A stretch of DNA of 64,000 nt from Cryobacterium sp. Y29 (GTDB lineage: Bacteria; Actinomycetota; Actinomycetes; Actinomycetales; Microbacteriaceae): the NCBI RefSeq assembly GCF_002929825.1, contig NZ_PJJN01000034.1, positions 190,177-254,176 of the forward strand, read 5' to 3'. Below, one piece after another: positions 17,337 through 25,872 of the stretch. The translations under genes were made by a program, and so were the position numbers. How positions within the stretch are numbered: the stretch's first letter is position 1; each line of letters opens with the position of its first letter. The notes below the pieces were generated by a model. That model was not told the DNA's origin. It ran no database searches and saw nothing but the letters and a program-made list of their open reading frames with translations.

Positions 17337-18421
17337 GGTGTGCGTCCCAGTGCGAGGCCGAGGGCGACGAGATAGTCGCCGCCTGAATTCGCCAGCCGCT
17401 CGGTGTCGACTCCTCGACCAACGGCGAGGCCGCCGGTCGGGTTCGGCGGTGCGACCGGCAGTCGGGTGAGTTCGGCGAGTTGCGCGGCGAACCCGCCGAG
17501 CCGTGCTCCGCCCCCGGTGAGAACGACACGGGTCACGGGCAGGTCGCTCCGGGTGTGGATGAAGTAGTTCACGGTGTTCCGCAGGCTGGCGAGCAGTTCA
17601 CTCACGCCCTCGTGAATGACGAGCCCGGCGATCGCCGCGATATCGGCCGGCCCAGCGGCATCCGCTGACCCGCCCGGGAGCGGCCCACTTGAGCCGATGC
17701 TGGAGGCGCGTTTAAGGGCCTCCGCTTGATCGACGGGCAGGTCGAGCCGCGCGCTGAGTGCCTGGGTGAGGTCGTCACCGCCGGCCGGAATGAGCCGCAC
17801 GAACTGGGGCACTCCGCACGCGGTGATCACGATGCTCGTTGTCCCGGCTCCGACGTCGATCTGCGCAACCACATCGTCGGTGGGGCGGCCCCGACGAATG
17901 GCACGGCTGAGGGCAAACGGAATCAAATCGACCGCGACCGGGTTGAGCCCGGCCAACTGCACCGCCCGAACGTTTCGCAAAACCACTTCCTTCACCGCGG
18001 CGATCAGCAGTCCGTTGAGCTGCGGCCCCGACTGGCCATCGCCGGGAACGGCCTTGATCGGATAAAAGTCCAGCAGGGCCTCAGACACCGGAACGGAAAG
18101 CAGATCCTGCACCTGAAACGGTAACGCCTCACGGATGCTCCGAATCGACTGCGCCGGAACGGTCAGGTCTCGAGCAACCACCCGATGGTTTCCCATACCG
18201 ATGACGACATTCCTGCTGGTGAATTTGCCGCCCGCCCACAACCGTTTCAGCTGCGAGGCGACCGTGTTGGGTTCGAGTACCTCGCCGCGTCCCACTGCGC
18301 CGTCGGGCAACGCCTCCTCATGGAATCGCACAATGGTCGGCTGTTCCCGGTCAGCATCGGCCAGTTCGACCGCCCGCAGCGAAGCCCGGCCAATGTCGAT
18401 GCCAACGACGTGGCGCGTCAC
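17333..18421 (-). CDS. pilM: Actin-like type IV pilus assembly ATPase PilM
   Basis: This 362-residue protein belongs to the FtsA/PilM actin-like fold. Nucleotide-binding motifs are visible: GIDIGRASLRAVEL at the N terminus (phosphate 1), IDVGAGTTSIVI near residue 190 (phosphate 2) and VLTGGGARLGGF near residue 300 (adenosine site). PilM sits on the cytoplasmic face and couples the PilB/PilT motor to PilN-PilO. It follows the large minor pilin by six bases and overlaps pilN by four. Confidence 0.93.
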   Translation of the reverse strand: MTRHVVGIDIGRASLRAVELADADREQPTIVRFHEEALPDGAVGRGEVLEPNTVASQLKRLWAGGKFTSRNVVIGMGNHRVVARDLTVPAQSIRSIREALPFQVQDLLSVPVSEALLDFYPIKAVPGDGQSGPQLNGLLIAAVKEVVLRNVRAVQLAGLNPVAVDLIPFALSRAIRRGRPTDDVVAQIDVGAGTTSIVITACGVPQFVRLIPAGGDDLTQALSARLDLPVDQAEALKRASSIGSSGPLPGGSADAAGPADIAAIAGLVIHEGVSELLASLRNTVNYFIHTRSDLPVTRVVLTGGGARLGGFAAQLAELTRLPVAPPNPTGGLAVGRGVDTERLANSGGDYLVALGLALGRTP

Positions 18422-18427
18422 GGTGTG

Positions 18428-19834
18428 CTATCCATTACTCAGGTCCCTCATTGACGTCATGTTTCCCAGCCGGGGAACAGCGCCAGCCGAGCCGCCTCCG
18501 GTCACCGTGCCCGTGTCGAGGTCGATTCCCGGCAGGCCGAGCGGCGCCGATTCGAACCGGGTGTTGTTCTTGAAGTCGTTGGCCCCGTTCGCATAGAGCT
18601 GGCCGCGCCACTCGAAATTATTCATGGCGTTGAACCGGCAGGGTGTGTAGGTCATGGCGTCGAGTGTGGGCGCTACCGTGAAACTGTTCTTCATCACAAA
18701 GTCGCCTTGCGACGCGCCACAGGTGGGCAGGTGGTCGGCCACCCGGTCGGGCGTGATGAACCAGACTTTATGTCGAGATGTCGACGAGGACTGAAAATGC
18801 ACGTTGTTGACGAAAGTGAATTTGTCGGCGAAAATCACGACATCGGAGCTGAGCTTTACCGTACCGGCGGCGGTGACACCAGAAGGGCACGCAGCCAGGG
18901 CGTTGATGATGACGGGTCTGCCACCGTTCGCGGCTGCAGAGAGGGTCGTTGCGTCGATGGTGCAGCCAGCCCCGATTGTCGCGACTTTATACGGCACTCC
19001 GCTTGCGTCGATCCAGTCGCTCGGTGTGTAGTCGAGATCGACCCAGGGCGGCACCATGGGAATCGGTGTTCCGACGGTATAGCGCGTGTAGACACCGCCG
19101 ATCCTGCTGGCCCGTTCGGCCTCCGTCAGATTCACGCTCGCCGCGGTGAGGTTGCCCGTTACGGCGCCGAGCGTCGCGGCACCGGTGGCCCACGCGTTAC
19201 CCTCGATGGAGCATCCGCCGATATTGAGGCTGCCGGTCGAGACGACTACATCACCCTCGATCACCGTGTTATTGGAGCACGATACGTCTCCGTTCTTTAC
19301 CTGGATGGCCGCCCGACCCGACTCGGCCACGAGCAGGTCGGCATTGTTCATGAACACGACACCGCCATAGAGATACATGGCCGCGCCGCTCGGCTGCACG
19401 CCCGGGGAGACGGCTGACTCGTACTCGAAGATCGCCTCAACTCGAGTCCTATCCGACGCCGACCCGGTCAGCGAGCTTCCGGTTGACTCAACGCGCAAGC
19501 GCACAGCCGCGACGCCGGCGGCGGGGCAGCCCGCCACCCATACGTTGTCGGTCGAGCTCAGGGAATATGCCACCTCGGCTGTGAATTGTGGCGAGGATCG
19601 AGAGTAGCTGGGCCAGCAGATGCCCTGGGTCAAACTAAGTTCGGCCGCGCTGACACCGCTTTCGGCGGCCGCCACCGATTGCACCGAGGCGCGGGTGCTT
19701 TCAGTGAAATCCAGCGCGTTTAGAGTGACCGCGGTCAGTGTGAGGGTGATCACGATCATCACGCCCATGACACCGATCACCGCCATGAGTGCGCTGCCGT
19801 CCTCAGCGCTGGCACCGTCGCGTCTCATAAGCAT
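18428..19834 (-). CDS. Large PilX-like minor pilin with beta-repeat (bactofilin-like) region
   Basis: This 468-residue protein starts with a PilX-type N terminus: a charged leader, Gly-Ser-Ala-Leu-Met and a long hydrophobic helix (about residues 14-45). It continues with repeating short strands such as NNADLLVAESG, IEGDVVVSTGSLNIGG and IEGNAWATGAATLG, which suggest a right-handed beta-helix or bactofilin-like fold (about 150-250), then a Cys-containing region (about 250-460). It is much longer than usual minor pilins (150-250 residues), so it may form the pilus tip or carry an adhesin. The ATG at 19828 gives an ATGA overlap with the gene before; the ATG at 19834 is an alternative. Confidence 0.75.
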   Translation of the reverse strand: MLMRRDGASAEDGSALMAVIGVMGVMIVITLTLTAVTLNALDFTESTRASVQSVAAAESGVSAAELSLTQGICWPSYSRSSPQFTAEVAYSLSSTDNVWVAGCPAAGVAAVRLRVESTGSSLTGSASDRTRVEAIFEYESAVSPGVQPSGAAMYLYGGVVFMNNADLLVAESGRAAIQVKNGDVSCSNNTVIEGDVVVSTGSLNIGGCSIEGNAWATGAATLGAVTGNLTAASVNLTEAERASRIGGVYTRYTVGTPIPMVPPWVDLDYTPSDWIDASGVPYKVATIGAGCTIDATTLSAAANGGRPVIINALAACPSGVTAAGTVKLSSDVVIFADKFTFVNNVHFQSSSTSRHKVWFITPDRVADHLPTCGASQGDFVMKNSFTVAPTLDAMTYTPCRFNAMNNFEWRGQLYANGANDFKNNTRFESAPLGLPGIDLDTGTVTGGGSAGAVPRLGNMTSMRDLSNG

Positions 19835-20403
19835 GGTTCACCAATCGTTGCGAGTGTGCGCGGCGTCACCGTCGTGTTGACGACCACGGGTTTTTGCGCG
19901 CCGGCGTCGAGGGTGAGGGCTACGGTGATGCGGTCGTTTACCCCGCCGAAGACCGCCGCACCGGTCGTGCTGACGCCGTCGCCCAACTTGATCCAGCTAC
20001 CCAGATCACCAGAGACGGGTGCGGTGATGAGACTTGCCGGTGAAGTGCGCTTCGTGTACAGCGAGCCACCGTCAGCCGGAGTGTAGAACCATGCCTGGCA
20101 CGACCAGACCACGGAGGTGGCGCCGCCCGCGGTTCGCGCCACCAGAAACTGGGTGTCGTCGATGCTCTGCAGCGAGACCTGCGAGGCGTTTCTCACCCCT
20201 GATTGCACTGACCGACTAATCAGCTGTCCGAGGTTGGTCGCCTCGGTCGTGCTGCGCACGTCCCGTTCTGTTCCCACCGAGCTGATCAGCATGCCGCCGA
20301 TGATCGTGAGTACCACGACGGTAAAACTCATGTAGACAAGAAGTTCGATCAAGGTGTATCCCGAGTCCAGAGGGCCCGAAGCTGACGTCGCGCAGCAAGT
20401 CAT
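19825..20403 (-). CDS. Minor pilin with class III-type prepilin signal (PilW-like)
   Basis: The 192-residue protein has a prepilin peptidase motif: a 15-residue leader ending in Gly, then YTLIELLVYMSFTVVVLTIIGGM with the conserved Glu at position +5. The remainder is a globular beta-rich domain with two Cys. It overlaps the upstream minor pilin by four bases (ATGA at 20400-20403), which fixes the start; longer extensions upstream are in the shadow of that gene. As in other pilus operons, it probably helps form the initiation complex at the pilus tip. Confidence 0.82.
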   Translation of the reverse strand: MTCCATSASGPLDSGYTLIELLVYMSFTVVVLTIIGGMLISSVGTERDVRSTTEATNLGQLISRSVQSGVRNASQVSLQSIDDTQFLVARTAGGATSVVWSCQAWFYTPADGGSLYTKRTSPASLITAPVSGDLGSWIKLGDGVSTTGAAVFGGVNDRITVALTLDAGAQKPVVVNTTVTPRTLATIGEPCL

Positions 20404-20834
20404 GGCGCGTCCAACAGAATGAGGGTTTCCGCGGCGGCCAGCTCGTCGTTCGACCCCACGAACGATGCCCACACCCTCATCTGTACGACGCGTAGGTACG
20501 GCTCGGCGCAGACGTCGGTAGACGGCAGGTTGAGCCTCAAGTGCGGTTGCAGGAAACCACGTTTCGTTTCCACCGCCGCCGGAACACTCGCGGTGACGGC
20601 CTTGACCGCCGAGCAACTCGACCCGGCAGCCCCGACCCGCTCCAGCTGCTGGGCCACGACCTGAGTCGCCTCGGCGATGGTCACGTTCGTGTCGGAGACG
20701 CGCACACTCTGCACGAGAATCGGCAGAAAGGCAACGGCTAAGAGCCCGATGAGGAACATGGCCACGACAATTTCGACCACTCCGAAGCCGCTTTCGCTGC
20801 ACGGTTTCGGGTTGCGTTTCAGCCGCGTGGGCAT
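20400..20834 (-). CDS. Minor pilin (PilV-like)
   Basis: This 144-residue protein has a 16-residue basic leader ending in Gly followed by FGVVEIVVAMFLIGLLAV, with Glu at +5, the signature of type IV prepilins. The C-terminal part holds two Cys (SSCSAVK and STDVCAEPY), possibly disulfide-bonded outside the cell. It lies 37 bases after pilA. Its assignment as PilV-like rests on operon position and size. Confidence 0.82.
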   Translation of the reverse strand: MPTRLKRNPKPCSESGFGVVEIVVAMFLIGLLAVAFLPILVQSVRVSDTNVTIAEATQVVAQQLERVGAAGSSCSAVKAVTASVPAAVETKRGFLQPHLRLNLPSTDVCAEPYLRVVQMRVWASFVGSNDELAAAETLILLDAP

Positions 20835-20871
20835 GGTTGCCCCTTTTCATAAATGGGTAACGACAGCGCGG

Positions 20872-21303
20872 TTACGGACCCGCGAGGAAGGCGGCGCTAC
20901 AGGTGCCTTCGAGTGCGGCGCCGTTGTCATCAATGGCGAAGGAGTGATCGGAATCCTTAAATGTTCCCTCGATGCAGAAGGCGGTGGCCGACCCGGTCAG
21001 CACGACGACGACCTCTTTGCTCTCGGTGTACGCGCTCGCGACATCGAGGCTCGCCGGGAATCCCTTGGTGACCATCTCGGCGACAACGGCGGTCTTCGCC
21101 TGGGTGATCTGGGCTTTGACGGCGCTGTCCTTGGCGCCCTCCTGCTGGTTGAGGAAGATCGGAATCGCCACGGCGGCGAGCACGCCGATGATGAGCACGA
21201 CCACGAGCAGCTCGATGAGGGTGAAGCCCTGTTGCCGTTCTCGAATCGCCGTGCGGGTGCGGGAGAGTGCGTGCAGGGTGCGGTGGATTAGAGGTCGGAT
21301 CAT
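20872..21303 (-). CDS. pilA: Major type IV pilin PilA-like
   Basis: This 143-residue pilin has a long 26-residue leader ending in Gly and the mature N terminus FTLIELLVVVLIIGVLAAVAIP with Glu +5, then an alpha1 spine and a small globular head. Two Cys (AFCIEGT and EGTCSAAF) form the probable C-terminal disulfide loop. The ATG at 21303 is preferred because AAGGAAA lies about eight bases upstream; an in-frame extension further upstream lacks such a site. It is the best candidate for the filament subunit as it is closest to the classical pilin in size and head pattern. Confidence 0.88.
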   Translation of the reverse strand: MIRPLIHRTLHALSRTRTAIRERQQGFTLIELLVVVLIIGVLAAVAIPIFLNQQEGAKDSAVKAQITQAKTAVVAEMVTKGFPASLDVASAYTESKEVVVVLTGSATAFCIEGTFKDSDHSFAIDDNGAALEGTCSAAFLAGP

Positions 21304-21452
21304 GAGCGTGGTTTCCTTATGCTGTGGATCTGCTGTGGGCGTGGGAAAGTGGGAATATGGAGAATGCCACACTCTCACTAGATCTGATCTTACGGTTTTC
21401 TACCCTTAATTGGGGGCCATCACGAAAACTTATGCCAGCAATCCCAGACCGG
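21304..21452. promoter_or_regulatory. Gap between pilC and pilA, probable separate pilin promoter
   Basis: A 149-base gap interrupts an operon whose other junctions mostly overlap. It holds an AT-richer block (21370-21415) with the palindromic agatctgatct. A dedicated promoter for the highly expressed major pilin would fit, but no consensus -35/-10 pair is convincing. Confidence 0.4.
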
Positions 21453-22682
21453 CTATTTCACGTATTCAAAGATGCTGAACATGGGCAGATAGAGGGCGAC
21501 GATCATGCCGCCGATCACCACTCCGATGAACGCGATCATCAGCGGCTCGATGAGTGCCGTGAGCTGTTCCGTGGTGGCCTGCACCTCCTGGTCGTAGAAG
21601 TCAGCAACCTTGGCGAGCATCTGCTCGAGGGCGCCGGCGTCTTCGCCGACGGCGATCATCTGCACGACCATAGGTGGGAAGATCGGCGCCTGTGCCAGCG
21701 GCCCGGCGATCGACCCGCCTTGGCGCACCGACTCGGCCACTTTGCGCAGCGCGGATTCAATAACCCAGTTTCCGCTTGTCTCGCCGACAATGGCCAGCGA
21801 CTGCAAGATGGGTACGCCGGCGGCGATCATGGTCGAGAAGTTTCGGCTGAACCGCGCAATGGCGAGCTTCATGAGCAAGGGCCCGAACACCGGCAACTTG
21901 AGCTTGAACGGGTCGACCCGGCGACGAACCGCTTCGGTGTTCTTGTTGGTGCGCCACCAGAACGCACAGGCGGCGCCGAGCACGAGCAGCAGCGGCCCGA
22001 GCCAGACCATCATTTTCGACAGCACTACGAGAAACTGGGTCGGCAGCGGCAACTCCCCGCCGAGGCCCGCGAACATCTTCTCAAACACCGGCACGATGAA
22101 GATCAGCATGCCGATTACAGCAAGCACGGCCATGATGAGCACCACGACCGGGTACGCGAGCGCGGACTTGATCGTGTCGCGTAATTTCACCTCCGACTCG
22201 AAGTTGGCGGCCACCGAGGTGAGTGAGCTTTCAAGAAAACCGCCGGTCTCCCCGGCCCGCACGAGGTTGATCATGATCGGGGGGAACACTGCGGCGTGTT
22301 TCATCATCGCCTCGGAGAGCGACGACCCGGTCTCCACCTCGGTGCGAATGGTCGCCAGAATGCGGGCAAGTTGAGGGTTCTCGGTCTGCTCCGAAAGGAT
22401 GTTCAGGGTACGCAGCAGGGACAGCCCGGCACTCGTCATGGTCGCCATCTGTCGACTCATGACGGCGAGGTCCTTCAGCCCGATTCCCTTGCTGAAACCG
22501 GGTATGCGCACTTCTCGTTTGAGCCCGGTACCCACGTTGACCTCAGCCACCGAAATCGGCGCGAGCCCCATGCCGCGCAGGCGCTGCATTGCGGCGTTCT
22601 CGGAGGCGGCATCCAGTCGACCGGTGACGATCTTGCCGACCGCGGTGCGGCCCTTGTACGCGAAAACACCACTGGCGGTCAT
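21453..22682 (-). CDS. pilC: Type IV pilus inner-membrane platform protein PilC
   Basis: The 409-residue protein has the expected N-terminal cytoplasmic region and two copies of the T2SSF domain, each opening with a similar motif (SRQMATMTSAGLSLLRTL near residue 75 and SRNFSTMIAAGVPILQSL near 280) and each followed by a membrane helix pair. PilC is the membrane platform on which the PilB and PilT motors act to add or remove pilins. Its ATG overlaps the pilT stop by four bases. Length agrees with the family (about 400). Confidence 0.95.
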   Translation of the reverse strand: MTASGVFAYKGRTAVGKIVTGRLDAASENAAMQRLRGMGLAPISVAEVNVGTGLKREVRIPGFSKGIGLKDLAVMSRQMATMTSAGLSLLRTLNILSEQTENPQLARILATIRTEVETGSSLSEAMMKHAAVFPPIMINLVRAGETGGFLESSLTSVAANFESEVKLRDTIKSALAYPVVVLIMAVLAVIGMLIFIVPVFEKMFAGLGGELPLPTQFLVVLSKMMVWLGPLLLVLGAACAFWWRTNKNTEAVRRRVDPFKLKLPVFGPLLMKLAIARFSRNFSTMIAAGVPILQSLAIVGETSGNWVIESALRKVAESVRQGGSIAGPLAQAPIFPPMVVQMIAVGEDAGALEQMLAKVADFYDQEVQATTEQLTALIEPLMIAFIGVVIGGMIVALYLPMFSIFEYVK

Positions 22683-23911
22683 TGCTGTTCCCGGTTGGAG
22701 TACGAGTCGCCGAAGTCGATGCCGTCAAACCCCGACGGCCCGGCGGCGAGGTCGCTGCTGTCCGATTTGCGTATCAGTTGGGCGAGGCTCTCCTGGTCCT
22801 GCGCCTTGTCTTCAGCGGCCTTGCGGGTGATCGACCCGGCGTTGACGAGTTCGGCGAGGTGCTGGTCCATAGTGTGCATGCCCAGGGCTCGTCCGGCCTG
22901 CATGGCGGAGGCGATCTGGTAGGTCTTGCCCTCGCGAATGAGGTTGGCGACGGCTGGCGTGACGATGAGAATTTCGGTCGCGACGACCCGGCCGCCGCCG
23001 ACCTTCTTCACCAATGCCTGGCAGACGACGCCCTGCAGGGTCGCAGCGAGCTGGGCCCGCACCTGCCCCTGCTGGTACGGCGGAAACACGTCGATGACCC
23101 GGTCGATGGTCTGAGCGGCATCCTGGGTGTGCAGGGTCGCGAACACGAGGTGGCCGGTCTCGGCCGCGGTCAGGGCCACCGAGACCGTCTCGAGGTCGCG
23201 CAATTCACCGATAAGAATCACATCGGGGTCCTGACGCAGCACGTGTTTGAGAGCGGATGCGAAACTATGGGTGTCGTGGCCGACCTCACGCTGGTTGATC
23301 AGGGATTTCTGGTGCTGGTGCAGAAACTCGATCGGGTCTTCCACCGTGACGATGTGGTCGGCCCGGGTGCGGTTGACCAGGTCGATGAGCGCGGCCAGGG
23401 TCGTCGACTTACCTGATCCGGTGGGACCGGTCACGAGCACCAGGCCTCGGGGCAGCTGAGCGAACTGGGCCACAGCATCGGGCACACCGAGCTCGCCGAG
23501 CTGTTTGATCGCCCCGGGAATCAGGCGAAAAGCACCACCTACGCTCCCACGCTGCTGAAAGTAATTCACCCGGAACCGGGCTCCCGCGGTCGTGTAGGCG
23601 AAGTCGAGCTCGAGTTCCTCTTCGAACTGGCGCCGCTGCTCGCGGGTCAGCAGGCTGAACAACGCCGTGGCGACCTTGTCACGCTTCCACACCGCGGCGC
23701 CGGCAATCGGCCGCAGCCCGCCGTCGAGGCGGATGCACGGCGGCGCCCCCACCGTCACGTGCAGGTCGGAGGCGCTCTGAACGACAACCTCGCGCAGCGC
23801 CGCGACCAGCGCGGGGTCCGGCCCGACGTCAAGATCGGGGTCGTCGAGCGGCCAGCTTTCCGCAGCGACGCCCGGCGGCGTGACCGGAATCTCGTAAATT
23901 TCCTGACTCAT
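22679..23911 (-). CDS. pilT: Type IV pilus retraction ATPase PilT
   Basis: This 410-residue hexameric ATPase has Walker A GPTGSGKSTTLAALID (near residue 170), Asp box, Walker B VILIGELRDLETV and His box HLVFATLHTQDA, followed by the PilT-type C terminus (LIREGKTYQIASAMQAG). The N- and C-terminal extensions make it some 40-60 residues longer than typical PilT. It would power pilus retraction and hence twitching or DNA uptake. The ATG has AAAGGA eight bases upstream and follows pilB by 18 bases. Confidence 0.95.
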   Translation of the reverse strand: MSQEIYEIPVTPPGVAAESWPLDDPDLDVGPDPALVAALREVVVQSASDLHVTVGAPPCIRLDGGLRPIAGAAVWKRDKVATALFSLLTREQRRQFEEELELDFAYTTAGARFRVNYFQQRGSVGGAFRLIPGAIKQLGELGVPDAVAQFAQLPRGLVLVTGPTGSGKSTTLAALIDLVNRTRADHIVTVEDPIEFLHQHQKSLINQREVGHDTHSFASALKHVLRQDPDVILIGELRDLETVSVALTAAETGHLVFATLHTQDAAQTIDRVIDVFPPYQQGQVRAQLAATLQGVVCQALVKKVGGGRVVATEILIVTPAVANLIREGKTYQIASAMQAGRALGMHTMDQHLAELVNAGSITRKAAEDKAQDQESLAQLIRKSDSSDLAAGPSGFDGIDFGDSYSNREQQ

Positions 23912-23929
23912 CGTGACTGTCCTTTCGAC

Positions 23930-25600
23930 CTAAGCGACCACTCGCAGAATTTCGTCCACCGAGGTGAACCCGAGCCCGACTTTGGCCCAGCCATCGTCCC
24001 GGAGGCTGACCATTCCCTGCTCCTGGGCGGTGTGCGCGATCTCCGCGCTCGACGCACGCGCCACGCACAGCCGTTCGATCTCCTCGGTCACCGTCATCAC
24101 CTCGTGCACGGCAAGCCGCCCACGGTAGCCGGTATTGGAGCAGCTGGCGCATCCGTTCGCTTGATAGATGACGGGCAGCGCCAGCTCCGGTTCGAGCGGA
24201 AATCGCAGGTGCGCGAGCTGCTCCCGGCTCCGAAGGTCCGGAATTTTGCAGCGTTCGCATAAGCGGCGGGCCAGGCGCTGGGCGACGACGCAGTCGAGCG
24301 CGCTGCCCACGAGAAAGGGTTCGATTCCCATTTCGGTGAGACGCGTGATCGCGCTCGGTGCGTTATTGGTGTGCAGGGTGGAGAGCACGAGGTGCCCGGT
24401 GAGCGCTGCCTCGATAGCGATCTGGGCGGTCTCGTGGTCGCGAATCTCACCGAGCAGAACGACATCGGGATCGCACCGCAGAATGCTGCGCAGAGCACTC
24501 GCGAAGGTGAGTCCCGCCTTCGGATTCACCTGCACTTGGTTGATACCGACCATGCGATATTCCACCGGATCTTCGACGGTGATCACATTGATCTCCGGGC
24601 GAGCCACCGAGTACAGGGTCGTGTAGAGGGTCGTCGACTTGCCCGACCCGGTGGGCCCGGTCACCAGGATCATTCCGTAAGGCTTCGAGTATGCCGTTTT
24701 GAAGGCGTCATAGTTGTGGTCGAGCAGGGACAGATCGCGCAGGTCCATGCTCGTGGTCGAGTTGTCGAGGATACGCATGACGACCTTTTCACCCCAGACC
24801 GTCGGCAGGGTGGCCACGCGCAGGTCGATCTTGCGGCCACCGTGGCTGACGGACATACGGCCGTCCTGCGGTTTGCGGCGCTCGGCGATGTCGATGTCGG
24901 CCATGATTTTCAGGCGACTGATGACACCGTTCTGAATGCTCTTCGGTGCGCTCGGCATCTCGTGCAGAACACCGTCGATGCGGTATCGCACTCGCAGGCT
25001 GACCTCACCCGGTTCGATGTGTATATCGCTGGCCTTATCCTGAATGGCCTGACTCACCAGCAAATTGACGAAGCGCACAATGGGTGCGGCATCGTCGCGC
25101 GCCTCATCGGACGCCTCAGGCGCCGCCATACTCGAATCGTTCTCCTCCTCGAGTGCGGTGGTGAGGTTACTGAGTTCGTCATCGGCGCGATGGAAGCGCG
25201 CGATCGCCGCGAGCAGGTCGCTGCGTTCGGCCACCACCGGGGACACTCGCAGTCGAGACGCTTCGCCGACATCGTCGAGCGCGAACACATTGCCGGGGTC
25301 GACCATAGCGAGCACGAGCCGCCCGCCGTCAATTCCGATTGGCAGCACTTCGTGTCGTCGACAGAGCAGCGCCGACACGAGGGCGAGGGCACTCGCTTCG
25401 ACCGCATACTCGAGCAATTCGACAAAGGGAAGGTTGGCCTGGGCGGCCCGCGCCTTTGCGAACTGCAACTCGGTGATCACTCCACTATCAACCAGCCCCC
25501 GAACGGCGCCCTCATCGGCAGGATCCCCCGCTAGCAGGGTGTCGAGGGCTTCGATCGGAAGCAGACCGTGCAGGATGAGAATCTCGGTCAGGGTTGCCAC
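23930..25600 (-). CDS. pilB: Type IV pilus extension ATPase PilB
   Basis: The 556-residue protein has the N-terminal MshEN-like region (about residues 1-150) that in relatives binds cyclic-di-GMP, then the secretion ATPase core: Walker A GPTGSGKSTTLYTTL, Walker B VVLLGEIRDHETA, HLVLSTLHTNNAP, and the zinc-binding pair CERC...CASC near the C terminus that separates PilB from PilT. It powers pilin polymerisation. It is the first gene of the operon; the GTG start at 25600 has GGGGGAG six bases before it. Upstream lie strong palindromes. Confidence 0.95.
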   Translation of the reverse strand: MATLTEILILHGLLPIEALDTLLAGDPADEGAVRGLVDSGVITELQFAKARAAQANLPFVELLEYAVEASALALVSALLCRRHEVLPIGIDGGRLVLAMVDPGNVFALDDVGEASRLRVSPVVAERSDLLAAIARFHRADDELSNLTTALEEENDSSMAAPEASDEARDDAAPIVRFVNLLVSQAIQDKASDIHIEPGEVSLRVRYRIDGVLHEMPSAPKSIQNGVISRLKIMADIDIAERRKPQDGRMSVSHGGRKIDLRVATLPTVWGEKVVMRILDNSTTSMDLRDLSLLDHNYDAFKTAYSKPYGMILVTGPTGSGKSTTLYTTLYSVARPEINVITVEDPVEYRMVGINQVQVNPKAGLTFASALRSILRCDPDVVLLGEIRDHETAQIAIEAALTGHLVLSTLHTNNAPSAITRLTEMGIEPFLVGSALDCVVAQRLARRLCERCKIPDLRSREQLAHLRFPLEPELALPVIYQANGCASCSNTGYRGRLAVHEVMTVTEEIERLCVARASSAEIAHTAQEQGMVSLRDDGWAKVGLGFTSVDEILRVVA

Positions 25601-25681
25601 GCGGTTCTCCCCCGAACTGGTTACGTGTACTCTAAAGCTCGAGTATACGGCCCCCGCGCCCTCTCCCCGACCGCCCCCTGT

Positions 25682-25734
25682 GCGGACGGGGCCCGGGCCC
25701 CGTCCGCGGGCCCAGTCTATAAACTGGGCCCGCG
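25682..25734. repeat. Two adjacent GC-only palindromes upstream of pilB
   Basis: Positions 25682-25707 form a perfect 26-base palindrome with central cccggg. The next, 25705-25734, is a 12-base-arm inverted repeat (cgcgggcccagt) around a six-base ctataa loop, and the two overlap by three bases. A further gggcccg copy lies at 25744-25752. No T-run follows on either strand. They could cruciform in DNA, act as a leader structure 80-130 bases before pilB, or be a backup terminator of rpoC transcription. Confidence 0.8.
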
Positions 25735-25822
25735 TTCACAAGGTGGGCCCGGCGACGGAGGGCGGCGCGCGAAGCCGCCCCACGGCATCCGTTCGCCAGC
25801 CCGTCGCAGGTCTATTTAACCG

Positions 25823-25856
25823 ACGGATGGCCCCTGCCGAAGCAGGGGCCATCCGT
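25823..25856 (-). terminator. Intrinsic terminator of the rpoBC operon
   Basis: A perfect 15-base stem (acggatggcccctgc) with a four-base loop (cgaa) lies 16 bases after the rpoC stop in the direction of transcription. The downstream side on the transcribed strand is T/A-rich (ggttaaatag). This is a very stable hairpin with a tetraloop and separates rpoC from the pilus operon. Confidence 0.88.
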
Positions 25857-25872
25857 TGAGAGCTGCTGGGTA

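Noticed and set aside
25601-25822. A small protein gene in the gap before pilB
   Set aside because: The frames present are built of palindromic GC tracts and have no ribosome site or family text.
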